A stretch of DNA of 64,000 nucleotides from Hyphomicrobiales bacterium (GCA_002709005.1 PAPH01000017.1:1-64000); one strand, 5' to 3'. Shown: positions 49,251 to 62,536, counted from the first letter of the stretch. Notes: generated by a model from the sequence alone, not told the origin. Made by a program: numbers and translations.

Positions 49251-50012
49251 ATGACGGAAGATGAGATGACCGATACCAAGAGTAACCCTGAGTCCCCCAC
49301 CGGCTTTTCGCGCCGCAATCTGCTGCGTCTGGGCGCCGGCGGTGCCGCCGCCAGCCTGCTGACGGCCTGCGCAGTACCCAACACCACCGCCACATTTCGC
49401 GCACAGACCTCGCCGATGTACCGCGCGCCGGACCAACCCCAGCGCGGACTGACCCGCCGGGACCCCTTCTACGACGAAATCTACGGTCCGAAGCCCGACG
49501 AGGAATTTCCGCTTCCGGCCATCCCTTACTGGGAGATAGACCCGCAGTATCTGCGTCAGGAAGTGGCCGATCCGACCGGAGAGCGCCCCGGCACCATCGT
49601 CGTCAACACCCAGCAGCGCTTTCTGTTTCTTGTGCGCGAGAACGGCCGGGCCATGCGCTACGGTGTCGGCATCGGCCGGGACGGCTTCTCCTGGTCCGGC
49701 CGGGCCGTGGTGCAGTGGAAGCAGCGTTGGCCAACCTGGACCCCGCCCACCGAGATGATCGCCCGCCAGCCTGAACTCCAACAATACTCCGCCGAAAACG
49801 GCGGAATGCAGCCGGGACTGATGAACCCGCTCGGTGCCCGCGCACTCTACATCTTCCAGAACGGCGAAGACACGCTCTATCGCCTGCACGGCAGCCCCGA
49901 ATACAAGTCGATCGGCAAGGCCGTCTCGTCGGGCTGCGTGCGACTGATCAATCAGGACATCTGCGATCTCTACGACCGCGTCCCCAACAAGACGCCGATC
50001 ATGGTCATCTGA
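49251..50012 (+). CDS. L,D-transpeptidase with Tat/lipoprotein-like signal
   Basis: RRNLLRLGAGGAAASLLTAC; YRLHGSPEYKSIGKAVSSGCVRLINQDICDLYDRV (YkuD motif). Confidence 0.93.
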   Translation: MTEDEMTDTKSNPESPTGFSRRNLLRLGAGGAAASLLTACAVPNTTATFRAQTSPMYRAPDQPQRGLTRRDPFYDEIYGPKPDEEFPLPAIPYWEIDPQYLRQEVADPTGERPGTIVVNTQQRFLFLVRENGRAMRYGVGIGRDGFSWSGRAVVQWKQRWPTWTPPTEMIARQPELQQYSAENGGMQPGLMNPLGARALYIFQNGEDTLYRLHGSPEYKSIGKAVSSGCVRLINQDICDLYDRVPNKTPIMVI

Positions 50013-50031
50013 TCCATCATCGCCTTCCAGC

Positions 50032-50060
50032 AAAAAGGCCCGGATTTTCCGGGCCTTTTT
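50032..50060. terminator. Bidirectional intrinsic terminator
   Basis: AAAAAGGCCCGG-ATTTT-CCGGGCCTTTTT. Confidence 0.9.
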
Positions 50061-50113
50061 CATGACTTTTTGAATTTCACAATCGCCGGCACGTGGCGTT
50101 CCCCAATCGCCGC

Positions 50114-52862
<2,749 letters not shown>

Positions 52863-52966
52863 CCGCAAAAGCGCCGCCTGGAGTTAAATTTGACATGCGG
52901 CGCTTGCATCCAAAGCTTACCCTCGCTAGGCCTTACGTAAACTAATTCGGGAGAAGGAGCCCCGCC

Positions 52967-53338
52967 ATGGAAGAACTGATCAAGCGTATCGAAGCCGCCA
53001 CCGGACTGGACGCAGAAACCGCCCAGAAGGCCGTCGGCGCGATCCTCAATTTCCTCAAGTCGGAAGGACCGGACGGCAAGGTTGCCGAAATGCTCGCCAA
53101 GCTGCCGGGCGCTGACGTGTTCATGGAAATGGCCGAGGGCGAAGGCGGCGGCATGCTCGGCGGCCTGATGGGCGGCGGCGTGATGGGGCTCGGCTCCAAG
53201 CTGATGGGCATGGGCCTCGACATGGGTCAGATTTCCTCGGTGTCGAAAGAGACGGTCGGTTTCGCCCGCGAACAGGGCGCAGGCGACGCGGTGGACGACA
53301 TCATCAACTCGATCCCGGGCCTCAGCCAGTTCGTTTGA
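52967..53338 (+). CDS. DUF2267-like small protein
   Basis: MEELIKRIEAATGLDAETAQKAVGAILNFLKSEGP; Gly/Met-rich middle. Confidence 0.65.
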   Translation: MEELIKRIEAATGLDAETAQKAVGAILNFLKSEGPDGKVAEMLAKLPGADVFMEMAEGEGGGMLGGLMGGGVMGLGSKLMGMGLDMGQISSVSKETVGFAREQGAGDAVDDIINSIPGLSQFV

Positions 53339-53365
53339 TATCGGGTTACCCAAACCCCGGAACAG

Positions 53366-53397
53366 AAAGCCCGGCGCACTCCGTCGGGCTTTTTTTG
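53366..53397 (+). terminator. Intrinsic terminator
   Basis: AAAGCCCG...CGGGCTTT-TTTT. Confidence 0.85.
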
Positions 53398-53401
53398 CGC
53401 C

Positions 53402-54898
53402 TCAGGCCGCCCGGCCCCTGTTCGGCGCCATACGCCCGGATTGGCGCCGGCCCTGCGGTTCGTCGGAGAAGCAGATCCGGCCGCGCCCTTCGTCCTTGGC
53501 GCGGTATAGCGCCGCGTCGGCCGCGCGTATGACCTCCTTGGCGCTCGCTCCGGTATCCGGCCACAAGGCGATGCCGATACTGGCGCCGATACGGGCCGAT
53601 CCCCCCTCGAAGGCAATCTCCCGCGAGACCAGATCAATGATCGTGTCGCACACCGTGCGCAGATGCTCGCGGCCGGTATCCCGGGTGAAGACCGCGACGA
53701 ACTCGTCCCCGCCCATGCGCGCCACCATTCCCCTGTCGCCGACCATCCGGCTGATGATGTCGGCCACCCGGCAGAGCACTTCGTCGCCGGCATGGTGACC
53801 ATAGGTGTCGTTGACCACCTTGAAGCGATCGAGATCGATGCAGGCCACCGCCCAGCGCAGTTGCGTGCCGCCTTCGACCAGTTCCTCCACCACCCGGTCG
53901 AACTTCAGCCGGTTGGCGAGTCCGGTCAGCGGATCGCGAAAAGCCAGAGACCGGCTTTCGGCTTCCCGTACCGCCAGTTCGTGCGCGGTGCGCGCGGAGT
54001 GGCGGGCAAGGAAAGTCAGCCCGGTGATGACGATCAGAAAGGTGACCGCCATGACCGGAGCGACGCCTTCCCACATGGTCTGGGAATCGGGCCGCGAGGT
54101 CCAGGTAGCGACGAGCGGCTGGCTGTCCGCCGAGCCGGGCAGGACGATCGAATGCGTGGCGGGCTGAGCGGCGAGCCCGAGCGCTGCGATGCTGAATTGC
54201 TCGAAGCCCATGGTGCTTTTCATCCGTTCGAGCATCGCCGCCGTCAACGGTTTTATCGTCAGGAGGATCTTCGGGGTTCCCGGCGGAACCAGCGCCTTCG
54301 CATCCGGGACGATGGCCTGGGCGACCGCGACGGCCGGCGCACCGTCGTAGAAACGGATATCACTGACATAAAGCGGGTGCACGGGATCGAGTGGATCGCC
54401 ATCGATGGTGAAGCCGGTCGAGCGGCGGACCTTGTGATGGGCGTATTCCACGCGAGCCCGGGCGATGAGATCGTAATTCTCTCTCACCGCGATATGGGCC
54501 TTCTTGTTGGAAACGATTTGTCCGTCCACGATGCCCGCATCGATGCGGTCGAACCCGCCGATGACCACGGCGAAGGGGATGTCGAGTTCTCTCCACAATC
54601 TGGGAATGATCTGTTCGCGTAGGAATTCGTCCGAGACCTGCTTGGCGTAAAAGCCGCGGACGGACTGATCGCGATGAGACAGCAGCGCCTGATCCCTTGC
54701 GGCATCGGCTCTCACACGGCCGAGCTCCGCCTCGACCAAGTGCATTTCGACGTCGTTCTGATGGGAATCCAGATAATCTCCGGCCACACGCAGCAGATGA
54801 AAATTGGACACGACAAACAGAATGCCGAGAACCACGCATATCACATAGATGCGCGTGGTAACCGCGAACGCGAAACCGTTCCTGACTGCATTCCTCAT
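53402..54898 (-). CDS. Diguanylate cyclase (CHASE4-like periplasmic sensor plus GGDEF)
   Basis: DPLTGLANRLKFDRVVEEL...MVARMGGDEFVAVF; two TM segments flanking a periplasmic region. Confidence 0.9.
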   Translation of the reverse strand: MRNAVRNGFAFAVTTRIYVICVVLGILFVVSNFHLLRVAGDYLDSHQNDVEMHLVEAELGRVRADAARDQALLSHRDQSVRGFYAKQVSDEFLREQIIPRLWRELDIPFAVVIGGFDRIDAGIVDGQIVSNKKAHIAVRENYDLIARARVEYAHHKVRRSTGFTIDGDPLDPVHPLYVSDIRFYDGAPAVAVAQAIVPDAKALVPPGTPKILLTIKPLTAAMLERMKSTMGFEQFSIAALGLAAQPATHSIVLPGSADSQPLVATWTSRPDSQTMWEGVAPVMAVTFLIVITGLTFLARHSARTAHELAVREAESRSLAFRDPLTGLANRLKFDRVVEELVEGGTQLRWAVACIDLDRFKVVNDTYGHHAGDEVLCRVADIISRMVGDRGMVARMGGDEFVAVFTRDTGREHLRTVCDTIIDLVSREIAFEGGSARIGASIGIALWPDTGASAKEVIRAADAALYRAKDEGRGRICFSDEPQGRRQSGRMAPNRGRAA

Positions 54899-55268
54899 GC
54901 ACTGTCCTCGGGTGCTGCCTGATTTCCTCAGACGCACGATCCTCGCAGACAAGCCTGAAATTAGGCCTAAGTGGCATGGTGGACGGTGGGTAAACCCCTG
55001 GAAACGGCGGGGCTGGAACCCTCACCGGGAAACAATCCGGATTTCTGGAAAAATAGTCGTCGGACGGGCGGCTCCAGCAGAAGGCTCCCGCCTTGATGCA
55101 CTTCCGGGTACACCGCGTCCGTCCGACGATCACAACCATAGCGGAGCGCGAACCCGTCGCTTTGACATAGCTCAAACGCCGGAAGGAAATTCGCACAGGT
55201 CGGATGCGCCTTAACCTGTTTCATATCGGCACGGATTATACTGGCATGGTTTGTGCTGTGGAAAAGCC

Positions 55269-56654
55269 ATGACCCGTGCGATCCGATTGTCCCGACGATC
55301 CCTCTTGGGCGGTGCCCTTGCCGCCGGTCTGGCCATGCCCGCTCGCTCCGCCCAGGCTGCGGGCGGGCTGTTCACCGATGTGGGATTGCGCGGCGGGCAC
55401 GACGCGGATCTGGCCGGTCTGCTGCCCGACACCGCCGATGACCAGAGCCGGGACCTGCAGGAGGCGATCGACTCTTCGGCGAAGGCGGGCCGCATTCTCC
55501 GGCTGCCGGCCGGTGATTTCCATTTTTCCAACCTGACGCTCAGGGACGGAACGCGGATGGCGGGCGTGCCTGGCGCCACGCGGCTCGTCTATACCGGCCG
55601 CGGTCATGGGCTGCTGGCCGAAACCGGCAGTTCGGTGCGGCTCGAGGGGCTGACGGTCGACGGCGCCAACCAGCAGCTCGGCGAGCATGTACGCGGTCTC
55701 GTCCATCTGCGCTCCGTCGAACAGGTGTTTCTCGACGACGTCACGGTGACGGGCTCGGCCCGCGACGGGCTGGTGATCGAAGGCTGTGGCGGCCGGATCG
55801 AACGTTGCGACATCTCGGGCGCAGCGGATGCGGGGATTTTCGCCGTGGGAAGCCGGGAGCTGGCGATTAGCGGGAATTTCGTCCACGACTGTGGCAATGG
55901 CGGCATTCTGGTTCACCGCTGGACGCCCGGTCCGGACGGAACGATCGTCTCGGGCAACCGGGTGGCGCGGATTTCGGCGCGCTCGGGCGGCACCGGCCAG
56001 TTCGGCAACGGCATCAACCTGTTTCGCGCCGGCGACGTGACGGTGAGCGACAACCATGTGAGCGACTGCGCCTTCTCGGCGATCCGGGCCAATTCGGCGA
56101 GCAACGTGCAGATCGTGTCGAACAAGGCGCTCCGGTCGGGCGAGACGGCGCTCTATTCCGAATTCGCCTTCGAGGGCGCGCTGATCTCGGGCAATCTCGT
56201 CGATGGCGGCACGATGGGCATCTCGGTCGCCAATTTCGCTTCAGGTGGACGTCTCGCCGTCATTTCCGGCAACCTGATCCGCAATCTCTCGGCCGACGGA
56301 CCGTATGAACAGACCAATTCCGGCTTCGGCATCGGGATTGCGGTGGAGGCGGACGCCACCGTCTCCGGCAACACCATCGAGGGCGCCCCGAAGTGGGGCA
56401 TGATGGTGGGCTGGGGCCCCTATCTGCGCGATCTGGCGATCACCGGCAATGTGATCCGCGACGCCGGCCTCGGCATGGCCGTCACCGTGGTCGAGGGTGC
56501 GGGCAAGGCGCTGATCTCCGACAACGTGTTTTCCGACACGCCCGGCGGCGCGATCGTCGGCACCCGCTGGAACGAGGCGGTGACCGGCGACATGGCAAAG
56601 ACCGGTGCATCGGCCTGGCCGCATCTGACGGTGGAGCGGAATGCGGTGGGGTGA
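55269..56654 (+). CDS. TIGR03808-like Tat-translocated parallel beta-helix protein
   Basis: SRRSLLGGALAAGLAMPARS Tat signal; repeated VSGNTIEG/ISGNLI beta-helix pattern. Confidence 0.88.
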   Translation: MTRAIRLSRRSLLGGALAAGLAMPARSAQAAGGLFTDVGLRGGHDADLAGLLPDTADDQSRDLQEAIDSSAKAGRILRLPAGDFHFSNLTLRDGTRMAGVPGATRLVYTGRGHGLLAETGSSVRLEGLTVDGANQQLGEHVRGLVHLRSVEQVFLDDVTVTGSARDGLVIEGCGGRIERCDISGAADAGIFAVGSRELAISGNFVHDCGNGGILVHRWTPGPDGTIVSGNRVARISARSGGTGQFGNGINLFRAGDVTVSDNHVSDCAFSAIRANSASNVQIVSNKALRSGETALYSEFAFEGALISGNLVDGGTMGISVANFASGGRLAVISGNLIRNLSADGPYEQTNSGFGIGIAVEADATVSGNTIEGAPKWGMMVGWGPYLRDLAITGNVIRDAGLGMAVTVVEGAGKALISDNVFSDTPGGAIVGTRWNEAVTGDMAKTGASAWPHLTVERNAVG

Positions 56655-56682
56655 GTGAGTAGCGAATAGTGAGTGGCGAATA
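56655..56682. repeat. 14-bp imperfect tandem duplication
   Basis: GTGAGTAGCGAATA / GTGAGTGGCGAATA followed by partial GCGAATGG. Confidence 0.6.
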
Positions 56683-56700
56683 GCGAATGGGGCACTGCCA

Positions 56701-56750
56701 CTCTTTCCCCTTGCGGGGGAGATGTCGGTGCGAGCCGACAGAGGGGGGTG
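56701..56750. repeat. RIME-like repeat with degenerate partner
   Basis: ctctttccccttgcgggggagatgtcggtgcgagccgacagagggggg. Confidence 0.7.
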
Positions 56751-56840
56751 CCCCTCCGCCAGTTTGATGTTTGCCGCACTACCCCTCTTTCAACATCCGC
56801 TACAACTCTCTCTCAAAGCAGAGAGGGAAAAGAACAACCT

Positions 56841-56968
56841 CCCTCCCCCTTGAGGGGAGGCATCGAGGGTGGGGGTCGCGAGCGGCAGCGAACCAGGCAA
56901 ACATCGCCCCCACCCGCTCTGTCCCGGCTTTACCGGGCCAATCGCGTGCCTCCCCTCAAGGGGCAGGG
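56841..56968. repeat. Distinct inverted repeat (ccctcccccttgaggggagg ... cctcccctcaaggggcaggg)
   Basis: Terminal inverted arms about 20 bp, with gggtgggggtcgcgagcg internal segment. Confidence 0.55.
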
Positions 56969-56976
56969 CGGCGGCA

Positions 56977-57465
56977 TCAATAAAGCCGGCCGTCCTTCTT
57001 CGTGAAAACCCACTTGCCGTCGAGGCCGAGGGCGGCGGCGATGTCGTCGGCGGGATAGGAGACTTCGTCCCCGGCGGTGCGGTCGCCGATCTCGAGCAAC
57101 GTGACAGGCTTGTCCGAGCGGTTGACGAGCTGGTGGGCAACGCCTTCCGCGGGAAAGCCGGCGCACATGCCGGGCGAGAGGTCCACCTCGCCCTCATCGG
57201 TCACCAGCGTAGGGTGTCCGTCGATGATATAGACGAATTCATCCTGCTTCGAATGGCGGTGCAGAAGTGCGGATTCACCCCCCGGCACGAGCGTGGTGAG
57301 ATTGACGCCGAAGTTCTTGAGCCCGAACAGATCGCCCAGCGGACGCTTGGTGCGTCCCTCCATGCGGGACAAGAAAGGCTCGGGATAGCTGGAACGTTTC
57401 AGGCGCGGCGCGGCCTCCTCGGCGCGGATCGCGAGCGGGGCGATGGTGTCCATTTTGTCCGTCAT
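56977..57465 (-). CDS. Cupin domain protein
   Basis: GGESALLHRHSKQDEFVYIIDGHPTLVTDEGEVDLSPGMCAGFPAEGVAHQLVNRSDKPVTLLEIG. Confidence 0.9.
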   Translation of the reverse strand: MTDKMDTIAPLAIRAEEAAPRLKRSSYPEPFLSRMEGRTKRPLGDLFGLKNFGVNLTTLVPGGESALLHRHSKQDEFVYIIDGHPTLVTDEGEVDLSPGMCAGFPAEGVAHQLVNRSDKPVTLLEIGDRTAGDEVSYPADDIAAALGLDGKWVFTKKDGRLY

Positions 57466-57614
57466 CAGTGAACTTCCTGCTGCCGCCACAACAAAGTACT
57501 ACGCCCGGTTCGGGCAGGCGTGGCCCTATCAGGGATTCGATAGGATGGATGGCCGGCGCGCTCCAACGAATTCTTTTGAACGCAACATCAGCGAGGCCAA
57601 AGGCGCGGGCTCGT

Positions 57615-58619
57615 TCAGGCCAGTTCGCCGGCCGGGCGAAGGCTGCCGACCTGCATCCTGTTCCAGTTCGACAGCACCGGGCGGGCGGCTTCGGCGAGTT
57701 TGGCGGAGAGGTCGGCGTCGTCCTTGAGGAGTTTCGCCAGCACGGCGGCGATCATCACGCTTGCGGCGCGGTCTGCGCCGTCCTCGCATTTGAGCGCGAT
57801 GCCAAGGCCCAATTCGGGGATCGCACCGCAGAAGACGCCCTCGGCGCCGGTCTTGACGAAGATGCGGCCGGGCGCGAGTTCCATCAGCTTCGTGCAGGTG
57901 CGATCGGTGCCGGCGACGTAGAACGGCTCGGCCATGCAGGCCTCGATCAGCGTTTTCGCCGCTTTCGCGCGCTCCCCGCCGAGGCGGACGCCGGTCGCCA
58001 TGCGGGCAAAGCCCTGAGCGATATTTTGAAGCGGCACTGCATAAGTGGGGATTGAGCAGCCGTCATAACCACAGACATCGGTGCCGAGCGGGCTACCTGT
58101 CAGATCCTCCATCACATCCCGGATGCCCTGCTGGACGAAATGATCGTAACCCGTATAGCCGTGATGATCGACGCCGGCATGGCAGGACACACAAAGAAAG
58201 CCCGCATGCTTGCCCGAACAGTTGTTGAAGAGCTGGTTGGGAGCGTTGTGGTCCCTCACCTGCTCGATCATCACCTTCGGGAAGAAACTCCAGTGCGCGC
58301 CGCATTCGAAATCGATCTCGGTGAGGCCGGCGCGGCCCGCCATGGCTCCCGCGAGCGCGACATGTTCAGGCTCGCCAGAATGCGACGCGCAGGCCATCGC
58401 CAGTTCGCGGTTGCCGAAGCCATAGGCGGCGGCCGCTCCGTTTTCGACCAGCGGCAGCGCCTGCATGGCCTTGACCGCCGAGCGCGGATAAACCGGGCGC
58501 TCGATCTCGCCGAGCCCCATGACGAGACCGCCGTCACCATCGACCACGGCCACCATGCCGCGATGGGCGCTTTCGACGCGATCGCCGCGCATCACCTCGA
58601 CGAGAACGGGATTTTCCAT
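57615..58619 (-). CDS. Asparaginase (L-asparaginase II / Rhizobium etli-type, PF06089-like)
   Basis: NPVLVEVMRGDRVESAHRG; YPRSAVKAMQALPLVE; ACASHSGEPEHV; NNCSGKHAGFL. Confidence 0.92.
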   Translation of the reverse strand: MENPVLVEVMRGDRVESAHRGMVAVVDGDGGLVMGLGEIERPVYPRSAVKAMQALPLVENGAAAAYGFGNRELAMACASHSGEPEHVALAGAMAGRAGLTEIDFECGAHWSFFPKVMIEQVRDHNAPNQLFNNCSGKHAGFLCVSCHAGVDHHGYTGYDHFVQQGIRDVMEDLTGSPLGTDVCGYDGCSIPTYAVPLQNIAQGFARMATGVRLGGERAKAAKTLIEACMAEPFYVAGTDRTCTKLMELAPGRIFVKTGAEGVFCGAIPELGLGIALKCEDGADRAASVMIAAVLAKLLKDDADLSAKLAEAARPVLSNWNRMQVGSLRPAGELA

Positions 58620-58753
58620 GATCGGCAGCTCCTGGTTTGACGGGGTTTCCATCGCAGAAAGGGGCGCGGGGGGCAAGAATTTCCCGGACCGTTGCATCCA
58701 CCCGTGCTGAGCACGGCGCATGATGAGGGCTTTCTCTTATCAGGAGCCTTGGC

Positions 58754-59587
58754 ATGCGGATCGACAATAACAGACTGATCGGGCCCGACGGCGCGGCAGT
58801 GCGTTTCGACCGGGCGGCGCACAGTGGCGGGGAGATCATCCCGCGCTTCGTCATCATCCATTACACCGCGGGCGGAAGTGCGGAGAGCACCGCGCGCTAT
58901 TTCGCCTCCGAAGCGGCGCGGGCTTCGGCGCATTTCGTCATCGGGCGCGACGGTGCGATCATCCAGCAGGTGGAAACGAATATCGCCGCCTGGCACGCGG
59001 GGCGGAGCAACTGGCGGGGGCTCAACGCGCTGAACGGCCATTCGGTTGGCATCGAACTCGCCAATTGGGGGCGGCTTGCGCGAGCGCCCGAGGGGTTTAC
59101 AAGCCACACCGGCACGCCGGTCGCTGCCTCGCGCGTGATGCTTGCCGCCCACCGTCACACACCGCAGACCGTCGAGCCCTGGGAACGCTTCGATGCCGCG
59201 CAGATCGCCGCAGCCGCGGAAGTGACGACCGCGCTGCTTGCGGCCTACGGGCTTGGCGAAGCGGCGATCCTCGGCCATGACGACATTGCGCCGGGGCGGA
59301 AGATCGATCCCGGCCCCGCCTTCGACATGCGGGCGTTTCGCGGACTGGTGGCCGGGCGTGGCGATATCGGCTCTTCTTCCGAGGACCTCCGGCTGGTGAC
59401 GGCGCCTTCCGGGCTCAACCTGCGCGTTGGGCCGAGCCTCAATTGCCCAGCAGTCGCGCTTCTCTCCGACGGTATGCTGGTGCGTGTGGTCACGCCGGGC
59501 GATCCATGGGTTTTCGTCGCCGCGCGGGAAAACGGCTATGATGGCCCGAGCGGCTATGCGCACATGGCGTGGCTGAGAGAGGTGTGA
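58754..59587 (+). CDS. N-acetylmuramoyl-L-alanine amidase (amidase_2) with C-terminal SH3-like domain
   Basis: FVIIHYTAGGSAESTARYFASEAARASAHFVIGRDGAIIQQV; ILGHDDIAPGRKIDPGPAF. Confidence 0.92.
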   Translation: MRIDNNRLIGPDGAAVRFDRAAHSGGEIIPRFVIIHYTAGGSAESTARYFASEAARASAHFVIGRDGAIIQQVETNIAAWHAGRSNWRGLNALNGHSVGIELANWGRLARAPEGFTSHTGTPVAASRVMLAAHRHTPQTVEPWERFDAAQIAAAAEVTTALLAAYGLGEAAILGHDDIAPGRKIDPGPAFDMRAFRGLVAGRGDIGSSSEDLRLVTAPSGLNLRVGPSLNCPAVALLSDGMLVRVVTPGDPWVFVAARENGYDGPSGYAHMAWLREV

Positions 59588-59736
59588 GAAGACGCGGCAG
59601 CCCCTCATTGTCCGGCCCCGATCGCCGCCGGCACCTTTACCATCTGGACAAAGCCATGCCGGCGGAGTCATGGTCGGCGCCCGCCGGCGAGAGGCCGTCC
59701 CGAAACCGAACCGTCCGTCCGGACCGGATTTTCTTC

Positions 59737-60627
59737 ATGCTGCAGACCATCCTGACCTCCATCCTCGGCCCGATGCTGTGGGGGACGTCCTATGTGAATT
59801 TCACCGAGCTTCTGCCGGTCGATCATCCCTTCTTCGTCGGGGCGATCAGGGCGCTCGCCGGCGGGCTGGTCCTGCTGGCGCTCAATCCGCGCATTCCCTC
59901 CCCGATCGTGATGGCGCGTTACGCTGTGCTCGGCTTCCTCAACATGGCCTTGTTCTTCGCGTTGCTGTTCGTCGCCGCCGGACGCATGCCGGGCGGGCTC
60001 GCCGCAACTCTGGGTGCCGTGCAGCCGCTCGTCGTCATCGCGCTGTCCTCGATCCTGATTCGGCGGCTGCCGCATCCGGTGCAGGTGCTGGCCGGTATTG
60101 CCGGTGTGGTCGGCGTCGCACTCCTGGTGCTTTCGCCCTCCGAACACAAGCCGGATCTGGTCGGCGTTCTCGCGGCGATCGGCGGTACCTGCTCGATGGC
60201 GGTGGGGACCGTGCTGATCGACCATTGGGGACGCGACGGCAAGCCGCTCGAGATGGCGACCTGGCAATTGATCCTCGGCGGCGTGATCCTGCTGCCCGTT
60301 GCCTGGATCAAGGAGGGCCTGCCGCCGGTGCCCGACGGTCCGGCGCTCGCCGGATATGCCTGGCTGGTTCTTCTCGGCACGGCATTTGCCTATTACGTCT
60401 GGAACCGCGGCATCACCCGGCTGGGGCCGAGCGGCGCCTATCTGGCGCTCGCCAGCCCCGTGGTCGCCACCCTTATCGGCACGATCTGGATGAACGAGAT
60501 CTTCAGCCTCTGGCAATGGCTCGGCATCGTTCTGGTGCTCGGCGCGATCGCCACCGGCGTCAGCGTGAAACGGCGCGCGCCGGTGGACCCGAACCCGGTG
60601 CCGACAGCGGCGGCGGAAAAGGCCTAG
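59737..60627 (+). CDS. EamA family transporter (DMT)
   Basis: ILGPMLWGTSYVNFTELLPVDHPFFVGAIRALAGGLVLL; start at 59737 (upstream alternatives possible). Confidence 0.9.
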   Translation: MLQTILTSILGPMLWGTSYVNFTELLPVDHPFFVGAIRALAGGLVLLALNPRIPSPIVMARYAVLGFLNMALFFALLFVAAGRMPGGLAATLGAVQPLVVIALSSILIRRLPHPVQVLAGIAGVVGVALLVLSPSEHKPDLVGVLAAIGGTCSMAVGTVLIDHWGRDGKPLEMATWQLILGGVILLPVAWIKEGLPPVPDGPALAGYAWLVLLGTAFAYYVWNRGITRLGPSGAYLALASPVVATLIGTIWMNEIFSLWQWLGIVLVLGAIATGVSVKRRAPVDPNPVPTAAAEKA

Positions 60628-61373
60628 GGGTCCGGCATGATCCCCGCCGGCGAAAATCCGCCATCGACGGCAAGCACGTGGCCGTTGATGTAGCTCGCCT
60701 CGTCGGAGAGAAGAAAGAGTATGGCATTCGTGACCTCGCCCACATTGCCGTAGCGGCGCATCGGGGTGCGGGCCGTCCAGATCTTGCGGTCTTCCGACGT
60801 GTGCAGCCTTTTAACCATCGGGCTGTCGACGGGACCGGGCGCGATCACGTTGACGCGGACGCCGTGGCCGCCCCATTCGGTGGCGAGCACCTGGCTCATC
60901 ATCGCCACCCCCGCTTTCGACGCACCATAGGCGACGCGGCCGGCATTGGCGCGCAGGCCGGAAACCGAGGACATGTTGACGATCGAGAGCCGGTCGCCCA
61001 TGTGCTCGAGCGCCGCCTGGCAGAGGATAAAGGAGCCGGTGAGATTGACGTCGAGGATCTGGCGAAAGGTCTCGACGGGGGTCTTTTCGGCCGGCATGTC
61101 GCGGGCTATGCCGGCGCAGTTTACGAGCCCGCTCAGCGGACCGAAGGCGGCGGCCGCCTCTGACAACCGCTCATCGACTTCATCCTCGTCGGTGACGTCA
61201 CAGGCAAAGGCTGCGATGTCCTCGCCCTCGAAACGGTCCTCCATGCGCGCGACCGCCGTCCGGTCGGCATCAAGAACGGTGACGGCCACGCCCTCGTCGA
61301 GAAGCGCGATTGCGGTGGCCTCGCCGATCCCCGACGCACCGCCGGTTATGACGACGTGGCCGGACAGCGTCAC
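60624..61373 (-). CDS. SDR family oxidoreductase
   Basis: GTG start; HVVITGGASGIGEATAIALLDEG; NCAG; YGASKAGV. Confidence 0.92.
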   Translation of the reverse strand: MTLSGHVVITGGASGIGEATAIALLDEGVAVTVLDADRTAVARMEDRFEGEDIAAFACDVTDEDEVDERLSEAAAAFGPLSGLVNCAGIARDMPAEKTPVETFRQILDVNLTGSFILCQAALEHMGDRLSIVNMSSVSGLRANAGRVAYGASKAGVAMMSQVLATEWGGHGVRVNVIAPGPVDSPMVKRLHTSEDRKIWTARTPMRRYGNVGEVTNAILFLLSDEASYINGHVLAVDGGFSPAGIMPDP

Positions 61374-62536
61374 CGGATGCGTTCCAGGATGGAGACGTAA
61401 TTGGCGACCGCGGCGCCGCCCATGTTGAAGATGCCGGCAAGGGTCGCGCCCGGGACCTGGATGCCGCCGGCTTCGCCGGTCAGCTGCATGGCCGAGAGGG
61501 CGTGCATGGAAACCCCGGTCGCGCCGATCGGATGGCCCTTGGCCTTCAGTCCGCCCGAGGGATTGACCGGCAGCCGGCCGTCCTTCTCCGTCTCGCCGGA
61601 CATGGCGACATCCGCTCCCTGCCCCGGCTTCGCGAGCCCCATCGCCTCGTATTCGATCAGTTCGGCGATGGTGAAGCAGTCGTGCGTTTCCACCAGCGAG
61701 AGATCGTCGAGCGTCGTTCCGGAATTCGCGAAAGCCCGGTTCCAGCCCTCGGCGCAGCCCTCGAAGGCGAGGATGTCGCGCTTGGACATGGGCAAAAAGT
61801 CCTGCACGTGCTCGGCGGCGCGGAACAGGATCGCGCGTGGCGCGGTCATGGCGGTGGCCACATCGGCGAGCACCACGGCGGCCGCCCCGTCGGAGACGAG
61901 CGAACAATCTGTGCGCTTGAGGGGACCTGCGACGAAGGGGTTCTTCTCGCTTTCGGTGCGGCAGAAGTCGAAGCCGAAATCCTTGCGCATCTGGGCGTAG
62001 GGATTGTCGACGCCATTCCTGTGGTTCTTGGCGGCGATGGCGGCGAGCGCATCGGACTTGTCGCCGTAGCGCTGGAAGTAGCCGGCGGCGATCTTGCCGA
62101 AGACACCGGCGAAACCGGCGGGCGTGTCGCCGTCCTCGGGCAGATAGGAGGCCTTGAGAAGATTGGCGCCGATCTCGGGGCCCGGGGTCGTGGTCATCTG
62201 CTCGACGCCGACGACGAGCACGCGCCTGGCGGCACCTGCGCGGATCGACTTGATGCCCTGATGAACGGCAGCGGAGCCGGTGGCGCAGGCGTTTTCGACC
62301 CGGGTGGCGGGCTTGAAGCGGAAGGCGTCGTCGGCCTGGAGCACGAGGCTCGCGGTGAAATCCTGAGCCGAGAAGCCGGCGTTGAAATGGCCGAGATAGA
62401 TCTCGTCGATATCGCCCGCCTCGAGGCCCGCATGCTCCACCGCCTCGCGCGCGACGCGGGTGATCAGGCTTTCGACGGTTTCTTCCGGGTGCTTGCCGAA
62501 GGGGGTATGGGCCCAGCCGATGATGCAGGCGGTCAT
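61370..62536 (-). CDS. Thiolase / acetyl-CoA acetyltransferase family
   Basis: VENACATGSAAVHQGIKSIRAG; NPSGGLKAKGHPIGATGVS. Confidence 0.92.
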   Translation of the reverse strand: MTACIIGWAHTPFGKHPEETVESLITRVAREAVEHAGLEAGDIDEIYLGHFNAGFSAQDFTASLVLQADDAFRFKPATRVENACATGSAAVHQGIKSIRAGAARRVLVVGVEQMTTTPGPEIGANLLKASYLPEDGDTPAGFAGVFGKIAAGYFQRYGDKSDALAAIAAKNHRNGVDNPYAQMRKDFGFDFCRTESEKNPFVAGPLKRTDCSLVSDGAAAVVLADVATAMTAPRAILFRAAEHVQDFLPMSKRDILAFEGCAEGWNRAFANSGTTLDDLSLVETHDCFTIAELIEYEAMGLAKPGQGADVAMSGETEKDGRLPVNPSGGLKAKGHPIGATGVSMHALSAMQLTGEAGGIQVPGATLAGIFNMGGAAVANYVSILERIR

